From the NCBI GenBank assembly GCA_949126835.1, contig OX421497.1, positions 46,072,215-46,136,214 on the forward strand: DNA of 64,000 nt, written 5' to 3'. This document shows positions 54,561 to 64,000 of this stretch, in pieces. Each line of letters opens with the position of its first letter. Position 1 is the stretch's first letter. The notes beneath the pieces were generated by a model. It searched no databases. It was not told the origin of the DNA and saw nothing but the letters and a program-made list of their open reading frames with translations. Source of the DNA: Anisus vortex (taxonomy: Eukaryota; Mollusca; Gastropoda; Planorbidae). Position numbers and translations under genes: made by a program.

Positions 54561-55514
54561 GATGTAAGCCTATATAGTTGATGTAGAGTCAAATTCAAAG
54601 ATTATTACATGAAATAGTTTGAGCGTTTCGTAATGAATTTGGCCAACTGTGACAAGCCTGGAAGTTTATGTGTAAAAATTTACTGGCGCACTAATATACT
54701 AGTAGGCCGTGCAGAATGGAATTTCGTTTCGTTTTCTGTCTTTTCAAAGTAAAAAGAGAATAGTAGAAAATAGTAAATGTCCAGACTATTATCATTTATC
54801 ATGAGTTCGGGTGAATTAAAAATAATTAAAATAGGTTTTAAATTGTTTAAGTGAAACTGGAATTACTTGGCTTGGTTGAAAAGCAAGAAATTTCTTTCTT
54901 GGCTTAATAATAGAAATTGGCTTAACCGAAAACAATAAATAGAAAATCGTTAGATCATTTACCTATGCAATAAAAGAATACCTTGTTAGTATAGATCTTT
55001 TGTTCATGGTAAGTCAAATAAAATTCTAACCACAAAACTTTCATATTGTGTACTGTTCTTTGCTATGATAATGTCATTTATAGATAATATATTATTACTT
55101 TTGTTTTAATTGCTAAGAAATTGAATCGAAACCGGAACAGGTTTTAAATACATCACAACCGGGTTTCGGGTTCTTGACACTATACTTCTGCATCGTTTCT
55201 ATGTTTGTCTTATTTTATTTTTGCCTTCCGTTTGATCAACAAATATCCTGCAAGAAAGCAAAAGCACTAGGAGCCGACGCAAGATCAGCAGAAATATAAT
55301 CATGACATAATGATGACATTTGTATAGCGCTGACAACAAACATACTGTACGCTCAGAGGCGATACTGTCACCATCCATCAAATTATTTTATTAATATTAA
55401 AAAAGCTTTTGAAACACTGTTGTATATTTTTAAATATAATTAGTCTTCCAATATCTACTTTAAAAAAATCATCTATAATGTTTTACAAACGCCATACGAT
55501 TTCCTTGTTCACAG
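54561..55514 (+). other. CUB-B intron
   Basis: AT-rich. It carries a short reversed LINE 3' end (GACATTTGTATAGCGCTGAC, about 55310-55345) of the same kind as the one at 8120-8160. Otherwise nothing recognisable. Confidence 0.6.
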
Positions 55515-55723
55515 TATAGAGTTTCTGCAAACTGAGTGTAATTATAACAGCGTGAAAATTTACGACGGTGTATCCAATGGGTCACGGCTTCTGGGCAGTC
55601 TGTGCCAAGTCAATGACAGCATTCCTCTCAACATGACGTCTACTGGCAGTGCCATGTTCATCCAGTTCAAAACTGACGGTAGAGTCGCTTCTAATGGCTT
55701 CCGGGCATTCTACACTATAATTG
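55515..55723 (+). CDS. CUB gene: CUB-B exon 2
   Basis: Acceptor TTCCTTGTTCACAG, donor G|GTAATA; 209 bp, phase 2 in, phase 1 out. Second half of CUB-B: CNYNSVKIYDGVSNGSRLLG, SLCQ, SGSAMFIQFKTDGRVASNGF then RAFYTI, with both Cys of the second CUB disulfide (TEC and LCQ) and the YDG calcium-site-like strand. It joins CUB-A' at 60653 (G|AC gives Asp). Several Asn sequons suggest a secreted or extracellular protein. Confidence 0.9.
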
Positions 55724-55744
55724 GTAATAGCCAAATATCTTAGC

Positions 55745-55985
55745 GTTTATATTACAAACGTTCCTTCTATTAAGAAGATTATTGGTCCTACACTCATCCG
55801 TGGTCCGAGTCTAGTCTTACATTTTTATTATCTTAAATGCTGTTAAGTTACTGGGTTTCCTGGTCTGTTCAATCAACTCATTCCATGACAGGATGCCACT
55901 CGGGAAGAAAGAGTACTTATGTGCATTTGTTCTCGCAAAAAGGATAAGTAAAGTGTTATTGTCCATATGTTTATGTTAAAGTAGA
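55745..55985 (-). repeat. Dispersed LINE-tail repeat, copy 6
   Basis: Minus orientation: CAAACGTTCCTTCTATTAAG, GATGCCACTCGGGAAGAAAG, TTTGTTCTCGC. Matches 31250-31480. Confidence 0.75.
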
Positions 55986-56824
55986 CGTTTAGACATCGTA
56001 ATGTAACTCATAATTGGCAGGGACTCAATCTCCTTTCAGTATCCTTGAGTCATATGCTCATAACTGGTTATGTTTTTTATTTCATTTCGATAAGTGATTT
56101 ATCCAGTACCTTTGCTTGTAAATTCTTCTTTTATCAAACCTATTTCTTAAATTACTGCTTGAATATGATGAATATAAAATGTTATGAAATAAGGACATTT
56201 TTGTTTTGCTATCTGGTCTGTCAAGAGATGTATTGATACCATTTATTGTTAGATAGCTGGGATGTCGACTAGAGACCGACCGAAACCAAATTTTTGGTTA
56301 GGCCGAAAACGAGACGATATCGAAAATTATAAATTGACTTTAGTCCGAAACCGAAGATGATACCGATAATTTTACTACACATTCGGCCGAAACCGAAACT
56401 GTAACCGAAAAATAGAAATAGCCAAACAAAAGATTTTAAAAGACTGCAGATTTTAAAAAGATTGCACATTTTAGTGTAATATTAAATAGCTTATGGGTAC
56501 TCTATCGAAGTAATTAATAGAACTAGGGCTGTCAATATCAGATTTTTTTCTCCGAAACGTTTTCGTTTGAAGTCCAAGTATCGGGCAAAGCTACGTCTAT
56601 CGGTCATTTTTTCTGTGGGGCGTTCATCTTCAAATTCCAGTTTGTTTGCTTCTCGACTACGTCGATCAAAGAAGGCTATGCCGACGATTAGCGTTATTTG
56701 TCACTTAACATCTGCCTTTGTTGTTGTCCAACTTGTCTGTACGTGTATTGCAAGCAATAGGTATTCGGGATTTGAAAAAAAAACTACAATAGGCTTATGA
56801 GTCGCCTTTGACTAATTAGGGTTT

Positions 56825-59821
56825 CTTCTTCTTCTTCTTTAGGTGCCAGATCTGGAACAGACATCGGCGGTCATGACTCTCCATTCTTTCTTGTTGTTAG
56901 GTATTAGGCGGACGTTATTATTACTTATGTTGTTTTTCGTGGCCCATTTGTTCAGGCTTTCTACATATGTTAGCCTTTGTCTTCCTCTGTCTCTCTTACC
57001 AGATATTTTCCCACACAAAGCCAGTCTTTCTATACCATTTTTCCTATAGATGTGTCCTAGGAATTTTATCTGTCTGTTCCTAATGGTTTTAATGAGTTCT
57101 CTTGAGGTACATGCTGTTTTCAACACTTCTGCATTAGATTTCTTTTCAGTCCATAATATTCTCATCATCCTTCTTACAAACCACATTTCTACTGCTTCCA
57201 ATCTTTTCCCTGTTTCATTATCAATAGTCCAACATTCACACCCATACAAAAGAACAGACCAAACATATCCCCACAGTATGCGCATTCCTGTTTTTCATGA
57301 TACTGCTTAAGCTCATGAAGCTGTTTTTAGATATTGCGATTCTTCTTTTTATTTGCCTGCTGCATTTGCTTTCCTGTGTTATTGTATAGCCTAGATACTG
57401 AAACGAACTGATTTGCTTGATATTTTTGCTTTTACTGGATATAGAGCATCCTAGAGGTTGTGTTTTCTTAGAGATGACCATTACTTATGTCTTACTGAGA
57501 TTGAGTGTTAATCCCTTAAGTCGGCTCTCCTCTACCACCTTATTTAGAATAGTTTGCAGGGCACTTTCTGATTCTGCTATTAGTACTGTGTCGTCTGCAT
57601 ATCTCAAATTATTTATATTCTTTCCTCCAACTTTAATAACATCTAGGTGTTCGATATTCCGGAGTATTATTTCACTGTAGATGTTGAAGAGGTCTGGTGA
57701 TAAAACACATCCCTGCCTGACTCCTCTCTTTATTGGTCTGAATTCACTTAACTCCCCTTCATATCTTATAGCAGCTTCTTGCTCCCAGTATAGATTTCTT
57801 ATTATTCTGAGGTCTTTGCCATCTATGTCCAGATATTGTAATGTATTAAACAGATGTTGATGTTTGACTTTGTCAAATGTATTAGAATAATAAAAACGGA
57901 TCTGCTAGAGGGGATTTTACCAGTATCATATATTTTGTTATCAAGTTGAGTTATTTCGTTTATGCCTATTTCTCGCAATGCGTCATATATTTCCACTGGA
58001 ATGTTGTCCGGCCCTGGGGCCCTACCATGTTTCATTTTCCTGATAGCATTTTCAACTTCGTCTTTCAATATTGGTGGGCCTTTAATATTTTTTTGTTAAG
58101 TTTGTTTTTTTTGCTCTGCTATCATCAAATAGTTCCTCAATATATTCTACCCATCTGCATAGTATGTCTTCTTTGTCTAACAGAATATTTCCTTCTTTTG
58201 ATTTAATGCAGCTTGATTGTGTACCTTTTCTTTTCCCAGATATTTCTCTTATTTTCTCACGTACTAACTTATTATTGTCAATCTTCATGTTTTCCAGTTC
58301 TGCGCATTGTTCATTAAGCCAGTTTTCTTTAGCGCCATTGCATTTTTTATTTTATTTCTTTATTTAGTACTTGATATTTCTTATCTTCCTATTTTGCCAG
58401 TTTTCTATGTTCCATGAGTTCTAGAACTTCTGTTGTGATCCATTTCTTGTGTTGTTTTTCTTCAATCGCCAACTCAATGCATCTATTGAATTCCTGCCAT
58501 CTCTCTTCCCCTTCGCATAAGTTTTCAAGTGCTGCAAATTTACTTTTTACAGCTATTGTAAACTTTTCTTTCAAATTATCATATTTTTTTTAGAAGGTTA
58601 GTGTTAGTGCTTATAATATTTGTATTATTGGTAGTGTGTTAATATGTATAAGCCACTTAACATTTTATTCAGATCCAACTCAGCCAAATGAGATTTATTC
58701 TATTCAGCATATCATGAGTAGACTTGACAAATGATCAAGTGACAATTGTAGTTTCTACTTACTTCAAAGCTTTATTCAAAACGCAAACACAGATATTATA
58801 TGTATATTCTTCTATGAATCAAAATGTAGGAATTGTAGGCACATATGATATACTTTAATTAAACAATTTTACAATGGAGATATTAAATCAGTTCCATGTC
58901 ATTTGGGCCTCTACTCTAGCAGAAGTCCCTTACCAAATTAGCAGAATATTTCTTTTAACTTTTTTACCAAAGATTTCCTACAATATTATTTAGTGCACTG
59001 ACATATATATAATATTTAATAACTGATACTTAATAATTAATATAACAAAATGCAATTGTCTTAATATAATTATCAAATCAATTAACTCATATAATTATTA
59101 TCTTGGGAAAGGCAATATCTACAGTTAGTTTCAAGTTTAGGTTTTATTTTTTATTTCTAAAGTTGTTTTAGTTTTAAATTACATATGACATGGATATGAT
59201 CACTGTCACAGTGTGTTCCTGGCATGGTTTTGATGACCTTACAGCATTTCTGAAACGGTGTTGAATCAATATGTAGTCGATTTGGTTTCTTGTTCTGTCT
59301 CCTGGGCTACTTTATGTCCATCGTCTTCTTGGGTGGTTCTGGAACCATGTTTTTGATATGAAGGGTTATGTTCTTTGCACCATTCTACTAATCTTTCAAC
59401 ACGGCTATTTATCTCTCCCAGGCTAAAAGGACCAACGATGTTTTCTATTTTTTTCTTTGCCAACCTTTGCATTAAAATCCCTCATTACAATCTTGCTATC
59501 CTGAGATTTTAGTTGTTTTATGACAGTATCTAAATCTTTGTAGAATTTATCCACTTCATGGTCTTCATAGTCTGATGTCGGAGCATATGCTTGGAATATA
59601 CCTACGTCGAAGGGCTTACCCTGTATCTTGATCGCTATCACTCTGACACTTGCCAGTAATTTTTCACCGATTTCGCTGTTTCGGGATCAAGTATGATGCC
59701 GACCCCTTTTGTGGCTAAGCGGGTACTCCACCTCTTCCCATGAGGTGTCCCGCGGGCTAGCGGAGGGAAGGAGGCGCCTTGCATTTCCTATTGATAGGGT
59801 TTACCCTATCCCGCCATTCAG
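56825..59821 (-). mobile_element. LINE with (GAA)n tail, nest 2, reverse orientation
   Basis: Bounded by an 11-base duplication AATTAGGGTTT (56814-56824 and 59822-59832). The 3' end appears as TTCTTCTTCTTCTTCTTTAG on the plus strand. Longer than the copy in nest 1, reaching into the endonuclease. A stretch at about 58595-59150 does not match LINE coding and may be a further insertion. Confidence 0.88.
56839..59700 (-). pseudogene. LINE endonuclease/reverse transcriptase remnant, many frameshifts
   Basis: From the 5' side (high coordinates): endonuclease (GIFQAYAPTSDYEDHEVDKF, DSKIVMRDFNAKVGK, GPFSLGEINSRVERLVEWC) at 59266-59641; linker (KKWITTEVLELMEHRKLAK) at 58389-58574; RT fingers (HGRAPGPDNIPVEIYDALRE) at 57823-58068; YADDTVLIAESESAL region near 57560-57620; thumb and C-terminus at 56839-57285, ending EWRVMTADVCSRSGT. 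At least five breaks, so non-functional. Same family as 50486-52209. Confidence 0.88.
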
Positions 59822-60379
59822 AATTAGGGTTTGCAAGTATTTAATGTTAAAGAATGGCTTCGTAAGAATCAAACATGGTTTTAAAATGCGTCTCCGCGAA
59901 AACAAAATCTTGGGACACCATATTGAAATGATTTCCTCCCTAATTCCGACAAAGCCGAAAATCAAAATCCGTTTTTCGTTTAACATCACTACATAGAAAA
60001 TGTAAGCCTCATATTCAAGTGAATAAACATATTTTATGTATAATGTTATTCGAAATTATCAATAAGAAGAGTAATAGAAGCAGCACTATCGTTGCAGTCT
60101 AAAACTTGAAAGTTAAAATAGATATTCGTCAGATAACCGAAAGTCAATGTCACTATCGGACGAAATCCTAGGCAAACTCGAAAGCTAACTTTTTTCTTCG
60201 GCCGAAACCAAAACTACACCGGAAAAGACCATTTGCCTATTTTCGGCACCGAAACCGAAACCGTAGCCAAATTTCGGTCGGTCTCCAATGTCGAATTACA
60301 TTTTTAATATAATGCCTGGAATCTATTTATAGGTTTTTTGTCTTTATATCTATTCATTGTTTTACGTTAAGTTTTATGG

Positions 60380-60485
60380 CCTCACCGAGAAGACCAGACT
60401 GCGCGTCTACCACGCGAGTGTACTCAGCACACTCCTATATGGAGATATCTTACTCGCAGAACAACCAGGAACGCAAAATATATAG
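60380..60485 (+). pseudogene. Small LINE RT fragment
   Basis: Reads LYGLTEKTRLRVYHASVLST then LLYGDILLAEQPGTQN, the conserved RT thumb stretch of RTE/Jockey-type LINEs. Lies just before the CUB-A' duplication boundary (about 60492). Confidence 0.65.
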
Positions 60486-60652
60486 AGAGGAGTGTTAGTA
60501 GATTAACGAATAGGACCGGGAGTGCTGGGTTAGGTTCGCCGTGCATGCTTAATCGTTAAGAACTGTCAATACATCCTATAGTAAAGTTTGCTAACCATTA
60601 AGTTTATGACGCAGCTTAGTCACTACGCTACGCTTGTTTGATCTGATTTTAG

Positions 60653-60782
60653 ACTGCTCCATTGACATAAATGGTGGGCCTGGCACATCCGGTTATATTG
60701 TCAGTGCTGATGACATGAATTGCCCGGGACCTATCTGTACATGGAACATTACAGGCACCTCGAAAACTTACATAATGTTATT
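60653..60782 (+). CDS. CUB gene: CUB-A' exon 1 (duplicate of 38081-38210)
   Basis: Same length (130 bp), splice signals and phases as CUB-A exon 1. Encodes DCSIDINGGPGTSGYIVSAD, MNCPGPICTWNITGTSKTYI. It has one extra Cys compared with CUB-A. Homology extends upstream to about 60492 and downstream through the intron, showing block duplication. Confidence 0.88.
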
Positions 60783-61605
60783 GTAAGTATAATGACTGTA
60801 ATATGTGTGAATTATAACGGTTTAGTCTAATATTATAAATTTAGATTTATTTTTATAATCCATTGAGAGTTTTTTTTAATCTATTATTAATTCTGGATTA
60901 TGGATTATTTGTGTACACAAAAATATATTCTCGTAGTCTTTAAATATTGCTAGTACGCATTTGTTGTTTCACATTCTGCAATTTTCGAGAATATATATTC
61001 TAGCAGTTTCTGTACCGAATCCTTATATAAGACAACGCAGGTGTAATTAGTTGTTGTTTGAAGATTGATATAGAAGTCATTATCACCCCAGTCACTATTC
61101 AGTTAATATTCATTACTTTTATCATTGTTAATAAGTGTTAGTATAAAATTTAGAATGCCCCGGATATTATAATACGCATCAAATATACAATTGTACTCAA
61201 CTAAATGTTGTAACTATTTTTTTGTAATAATTTTATTATAACTTACTTTCAACTTTTCCACTGTAAAATAAAATATTAAAAGTGTGTACAAAAAAAAATA
61301 CTAAAAGGGTGTACAAAATAAAATTTTAAAAATAAAAGGTATTATAATTATTCTTGAATTTTTTTACATTATTTTCAAAACTAGGCACAAACATTTTATA
61401 ATCCTTTAATGTTTAACACCGTATGATTGTATTCGTATTGCTGGAGTCGATGGTATAAAGAAAGAAATCGGACCTAAGTTTTGAGCTGAGCTCTTTCAAC
61501 TCCTGGGGAATTGTGCTTTTGTGATCTGGTGTCAAATTACATTCTGGCATTTGTAAACACACATTTTTTCTAGATAGATTTATGTTTTCAAACCTTTTCC
61601 CCCAG

Positions 61606-61805
61606 ACTATTTGACATAGACATGAGTGGCTCTGAGACAGATTTTCTAGAAGTAAAATCTGGCAACATGTACTTGCTGAATGAGACTTTGTCAATGAATA
61701 ACTCCACAGTATGGCTGGTGGCTTCTTTGGCCAATGATATGACTGTAAACTACAGTACTACGTTCAAGGGAAATAGAGGATTTAAGGCGACCTACAACAT
61801 ACTTG
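61606..61805 (+). CDS. CUB gene: CUB-A' exon 2 (duplicate of 40115-40314)
   Basis: 200 bp, phase 2 in, phase 1 out, acceptor TTTTCCCCCAG, donor G|GTAAGA. Encodes LFDIDMSGSETDFLEVKSGN and MTVNYSTTFKGNRGFKATYN. About 19 of 65 residues differ from CUB-A while flanking non-coding DNA stays similar. No Cys. The exit joins CUB-B' at 63886. Confidence 0.88.
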
Positions 61806-61903
61806 GTAAGATGGGCCTTGAAAGTTCAAACTGTACGTTGGACATACAAGGTCGTTCGATGTACATAACTAGTCCAATCTATCTGTTGGATGTAGTTAAT
61901 TAG
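61806..61903 (+). other. Open extension past the CUB-A' exon 2 donor
   Basis: Counterpart of 40315-40412, same encoded residues through to TAG; three synonymous differences. Confidence 0.4.
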
Positions 61904-62639
61904 TATAATCTATATGTAGAATTTAGTCAATTATAATTAATAAAATCGATCTGTTGGTGTATTCAAATAGTATAATCTATATGTAGAATCTGGTCAATTA
62001 ATAAAATCTATCTGTTGGTTTATTCAAATAATCTAATCTACATGATTGAATTAGTTAATTAGTTTAATCTGTTCGTTGTATGCAGTCAATAAGTTTAATC
62101 TGTATGTTGGATTTAGTCAATCTGTATAATCTAACTGCATGCATAGCTAGATCTATCCTCTCTACATAAACAGTATTATGTATGCTTTTTTGTCTTGGAT
62201 AGCTAAAGGTAATCTGCAAAGACGTTAAAATGTTCCAAGTACTTTAAATAAGTTTATTTTTTACATATCATTTCTTTTCCTATCAGGCCTATAGGTGTTG
62301 TTATTTCGTTACTCAAAACTGACAGTTACTGATTCTATACATAAGAACTCCTGTCTTTATCCATGCTTTGAATGTAGTCTTGAATTTTAGTAGACTTTTA
62401 GATAATGATATCTTTTGGGTTTTCTTGTTTCTTGAGTGTATCGAGCAGAAAGTTTGTTGGAAAAACAAATAAAACTTGTAAGAATCAGTCATAACATTTG
62501 CAATAATAAAAATGCTCTATCTCTGTGTCACGATGTGATCAACTAATTAGCCTGTGGTTAATTAGTCCACTCTATTAGGGATTACCTCTTTATCATTTTC
62601 ACTATTTACATTTAAAAAAAACATTTTAATTTTGGACAC

Positions 62640-62825
62640 ACAGTGAGACCAGCCAAGCGAAACGAGTGATCGGTCACCCATTCATTTTGTTTGCCGACAA
62701 GACAGTGTTTGGCCGGCATATGGTGTCCATAGCGAGAGTTCCACATTCAGTGACATACCCGCTTCGAGTGAAATCGCTAAAACGTTTGCACCCTGCTGGC
62801 CATACAATCCCCTCATTACGATACT
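62640..62825. other. GC-richer conserved intronic block, copy 2
   Basis: Counterpart of 53545-53730, roughly nine of ten bases alike by eye. The 66-codon frame here is not kept in the other copy. Confidence 0.5.
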
Positions 62826-63525
62826 CTATCTTTCTTTTTGTGTCTTCTATTAGAAATGCACTCTAAAGTTAGAATATAATGCTTTATGTATTGTGAGGCT
62901 ATGTACCATTTTTTATAAAATAATTTTGTTTATGTTTTTTAATAATTAAAATTTCTATCCTAGAATTTGTGATTATACATATTGACACAAGTCTTAATTA
63001 GGCATGACCTTTTTAAATGGAAGAGGTCTCGTGCTTTCGGTTCTATTTTTAGATGTTAATTATTTTAGGCATTTCTGTAAACAAAAAAAAACCATGCTTT
63101 TGTTGGTGTTTGACAATTCATTTCGACCTCGACGGCCATTTCTAGTCTTTTAGAAATATACGAAGGATACAATATTAGTTATGAGGAATCCGTTTTTAAC
63201 ATCAACAGTGAGTAGGTGATACTTAATTAATACTTAAAGTAGTGTCATATATTAATAGGTCTCTCTCAACGCAAGTTTGGTAGGAGGTACTAAGCCTAGA
63301 ATATTCTAAGAATCCACTCTTGTGCCGACCTCAAATTTTCGGAATAGCTAGAATTGGCCGGCCAGATCGCGATATGGCCGACTTCGGGCTTATATAACTT
63401 ATATATATACATATATTTATTTATTTAAAACTAATTTTAAGTATCATTTATATTTTTTTGTTGATACATTAGCAAGAAAAAAAACATGTTTTCAAACATA
63501 ATAATTATTTTATATTATTTAAAGT

Positions 63526-63603
63526 ATGCTGAAGGACAAAACATCTGTAATCAAGACAAATTTTCATTTGTTTGGATCAATAAAGAAATCATATCTATCT
63601 TAA
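63526..63603 (+). repeat. Rex1-like LINE 3' end fragment
   Basis: TATGCTGAAGGACAAAACAT, TTTGGATCAATAAAGAAATC, ATATCTATCTTA: matches the last 85 bases of the LINE at 48376-49636. Confidence 0.75.
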
Positions 63604-63885
63604 AAAGGCCTGATATGATCAATAGGTGAATCCTATGATAATAGTTTATTTATAATTATTATTGTTACCATTGAATTCGATGTCAGGTTTAGTCAGATGT
63701 TAATTATCGATAAAGCATATGTAATAATTAATGCTAAGCGTCGCCATTAAAAGTAATATTTATCAAGTTATACATTTTGCAGATATCAATATAACTATGA
63801 TAACGCTGTAGAGTTTTTTTTTTTACATGATTATGTTATTGTCTGTATTAGTAGCATTACATATATTTATTTATTTGTTAAATAG

Positions 63886-64000
63886 GTTATAACTCCAATC
63901 TGACGAATAGATCAGGTTATATTGTCAGCCCTGGTTACCCTTTGACCTATTCACACAATGCTAACTTTACATGGCTGATATCTGGACAGACAGGAGAACT
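63886..64000 (+). CDS. CUB gene: CUB-B' exon 1, cut by window end
   Basis: Acceptor TTATTTGTTAAATAG; encodes GYNSNLTNRSGYIVSPGYPL, TYSHNANFTWLISGQTGEL, the duplicate of 54120-54246. Phe again replaces the CUB Cys before TW. The donor lies just beyond the window, so whether the donor minisatellite is present in this copy cannot be seen. Confidence 0.87.

Larger units (their letters stand above)
56524..59991. mobile_element. Inner hAT-like element of nest 2
   Basis: Left TAGGGCTGTCAATATC, right (inward) TAGTGATGTTAAACGAAAAA; flanks AATAGAAC and CATAGAAA match at 6 of 8. Internal sequence GAAGTCCAAGTATC, CTATCGGTC is shared with nest 1 (about 52850-52890). Confidence 0.68.
56270..60287. mobile_element. 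Composite hAT nest 2 (outer element, GAGACCGACCGAAA ends)
   Basis: Inverted ends TAGAGACCGACCGAAA and TGGAGACCGACCGAAA; flanks ATGTCGAC (56262-56269) and ATGTCGAA (60288-60295) match at 7 of 8, the hAT pattern. Related to nest 1 at both ends. It contains an inner hAT-like element and a minus-strand LINE; the hAT parts together are about 1 kb. Confidence 0.85.
61904..63885 (+). other. CUB-A'/CUB-B' intron
   Basis: AT-rich. It is the empty-site reference for the insertions in the A/B intron (Gypsy element 2, Rex1-like LINE, hAT nest 1). Contains imperfect 60-bp repeats around 61917-62060 (TATAATCTATATGTAGAAT), the conserved block 62640-62825, and a Rex1-like LINE 3' end at 63526-63603. Confidence 0.7.

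Noticed and set aside
62666..62866. 66-codon ORF in the CUB-A'/B' intron, and the minus-strand ORF at 53493-53717
   Set aside because: The two paralogous blocks are open in different frames and strands, which argues against a conserved protein.

Overview
The window looks like nuclear DNA of a gastropod mollusc, most likely a freshwater heterobranch (pulmonate) snail. It is AT-rich, has spliced genes with long introns, and is crowded with non-LTR, LTR and DNA transposons. Its best preserved host genes are receptors of the GRL101 type (LDLa + leucine-rich repeats + rhodopsin-like 7TM), a type known from Lymnaea, and a multi-CUB gene. There are no operons and nothing bacterial.

Layout. (1) 1-3.0 kb: the 3' part of GRL101-like receptor copy 1, entering from outside the window, with its 3' flank. 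(2) 3.0-10.2 kb: a deleted Tc1/mariner element, then a decayed Ty3/Gypsy element whose right LTR was later split by a CR1/L2-type LINE. (3) 10.2-17 kb: gene-free DNA with a small hAT MITE, LINE scraps, a 26-bp AT-rich minisatellite and a 39-bp minisatellite. (4) 17.0-22.7 kb: receptor copy 2, essentially complete. It has a signal-peptide exon, a 1.6-kb intron and a 4-kb exon encoding a VWA-like region, a C-type lectin domain, a Thr/Asn repeat stalk, LDLa, LRRs and 7TM. (5) 22.7-30.7 kb: duplicated 3' flank, LINE tails, a TA-flanked TIR element, and a MULE with long TIRs that carries a hAT element. (6) 30.8-64 kb: a plus-strand gene of phase-compatible exons, made of one Cys-rich exon and CUB exon pairs A, B, A' and the start of B'. 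Its introns hold hAT elements, a young Ty3/Gypsy element (40.4-48.3 kb), a Rex1-like LINE and two composite hAT/hAT/LINE nests.

The host content is two expanding, probably cell-surface or secreted, multidomain protein genes. The receptor locus duplicated together with its 3' flank, and the two copies share an uninterrupted identical tract across half of the 7TM region. The CUB gene grew by tandem duplication of an exon block. Comparing its A/B and A'/B' blocks gives empty sites for several transposons in the first block.

The most unusual object is the Gypsy element at 40429-48314. Its single 1,620-codon ORF has the order gag-protease-integrase-RT-RNase H, so integrase lies upstream of RT as in Ty1/Copia. 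This is the hallmark of Gmr1-like elements, whose capsid is the proposed source of the vertebrate SCAN domain. The two LTRs are equal in length and almost identical, the TSD is perfect, and the primer-binding site sits in a threefold degenerate repeat, which suggests a recent and possibly active insertion.
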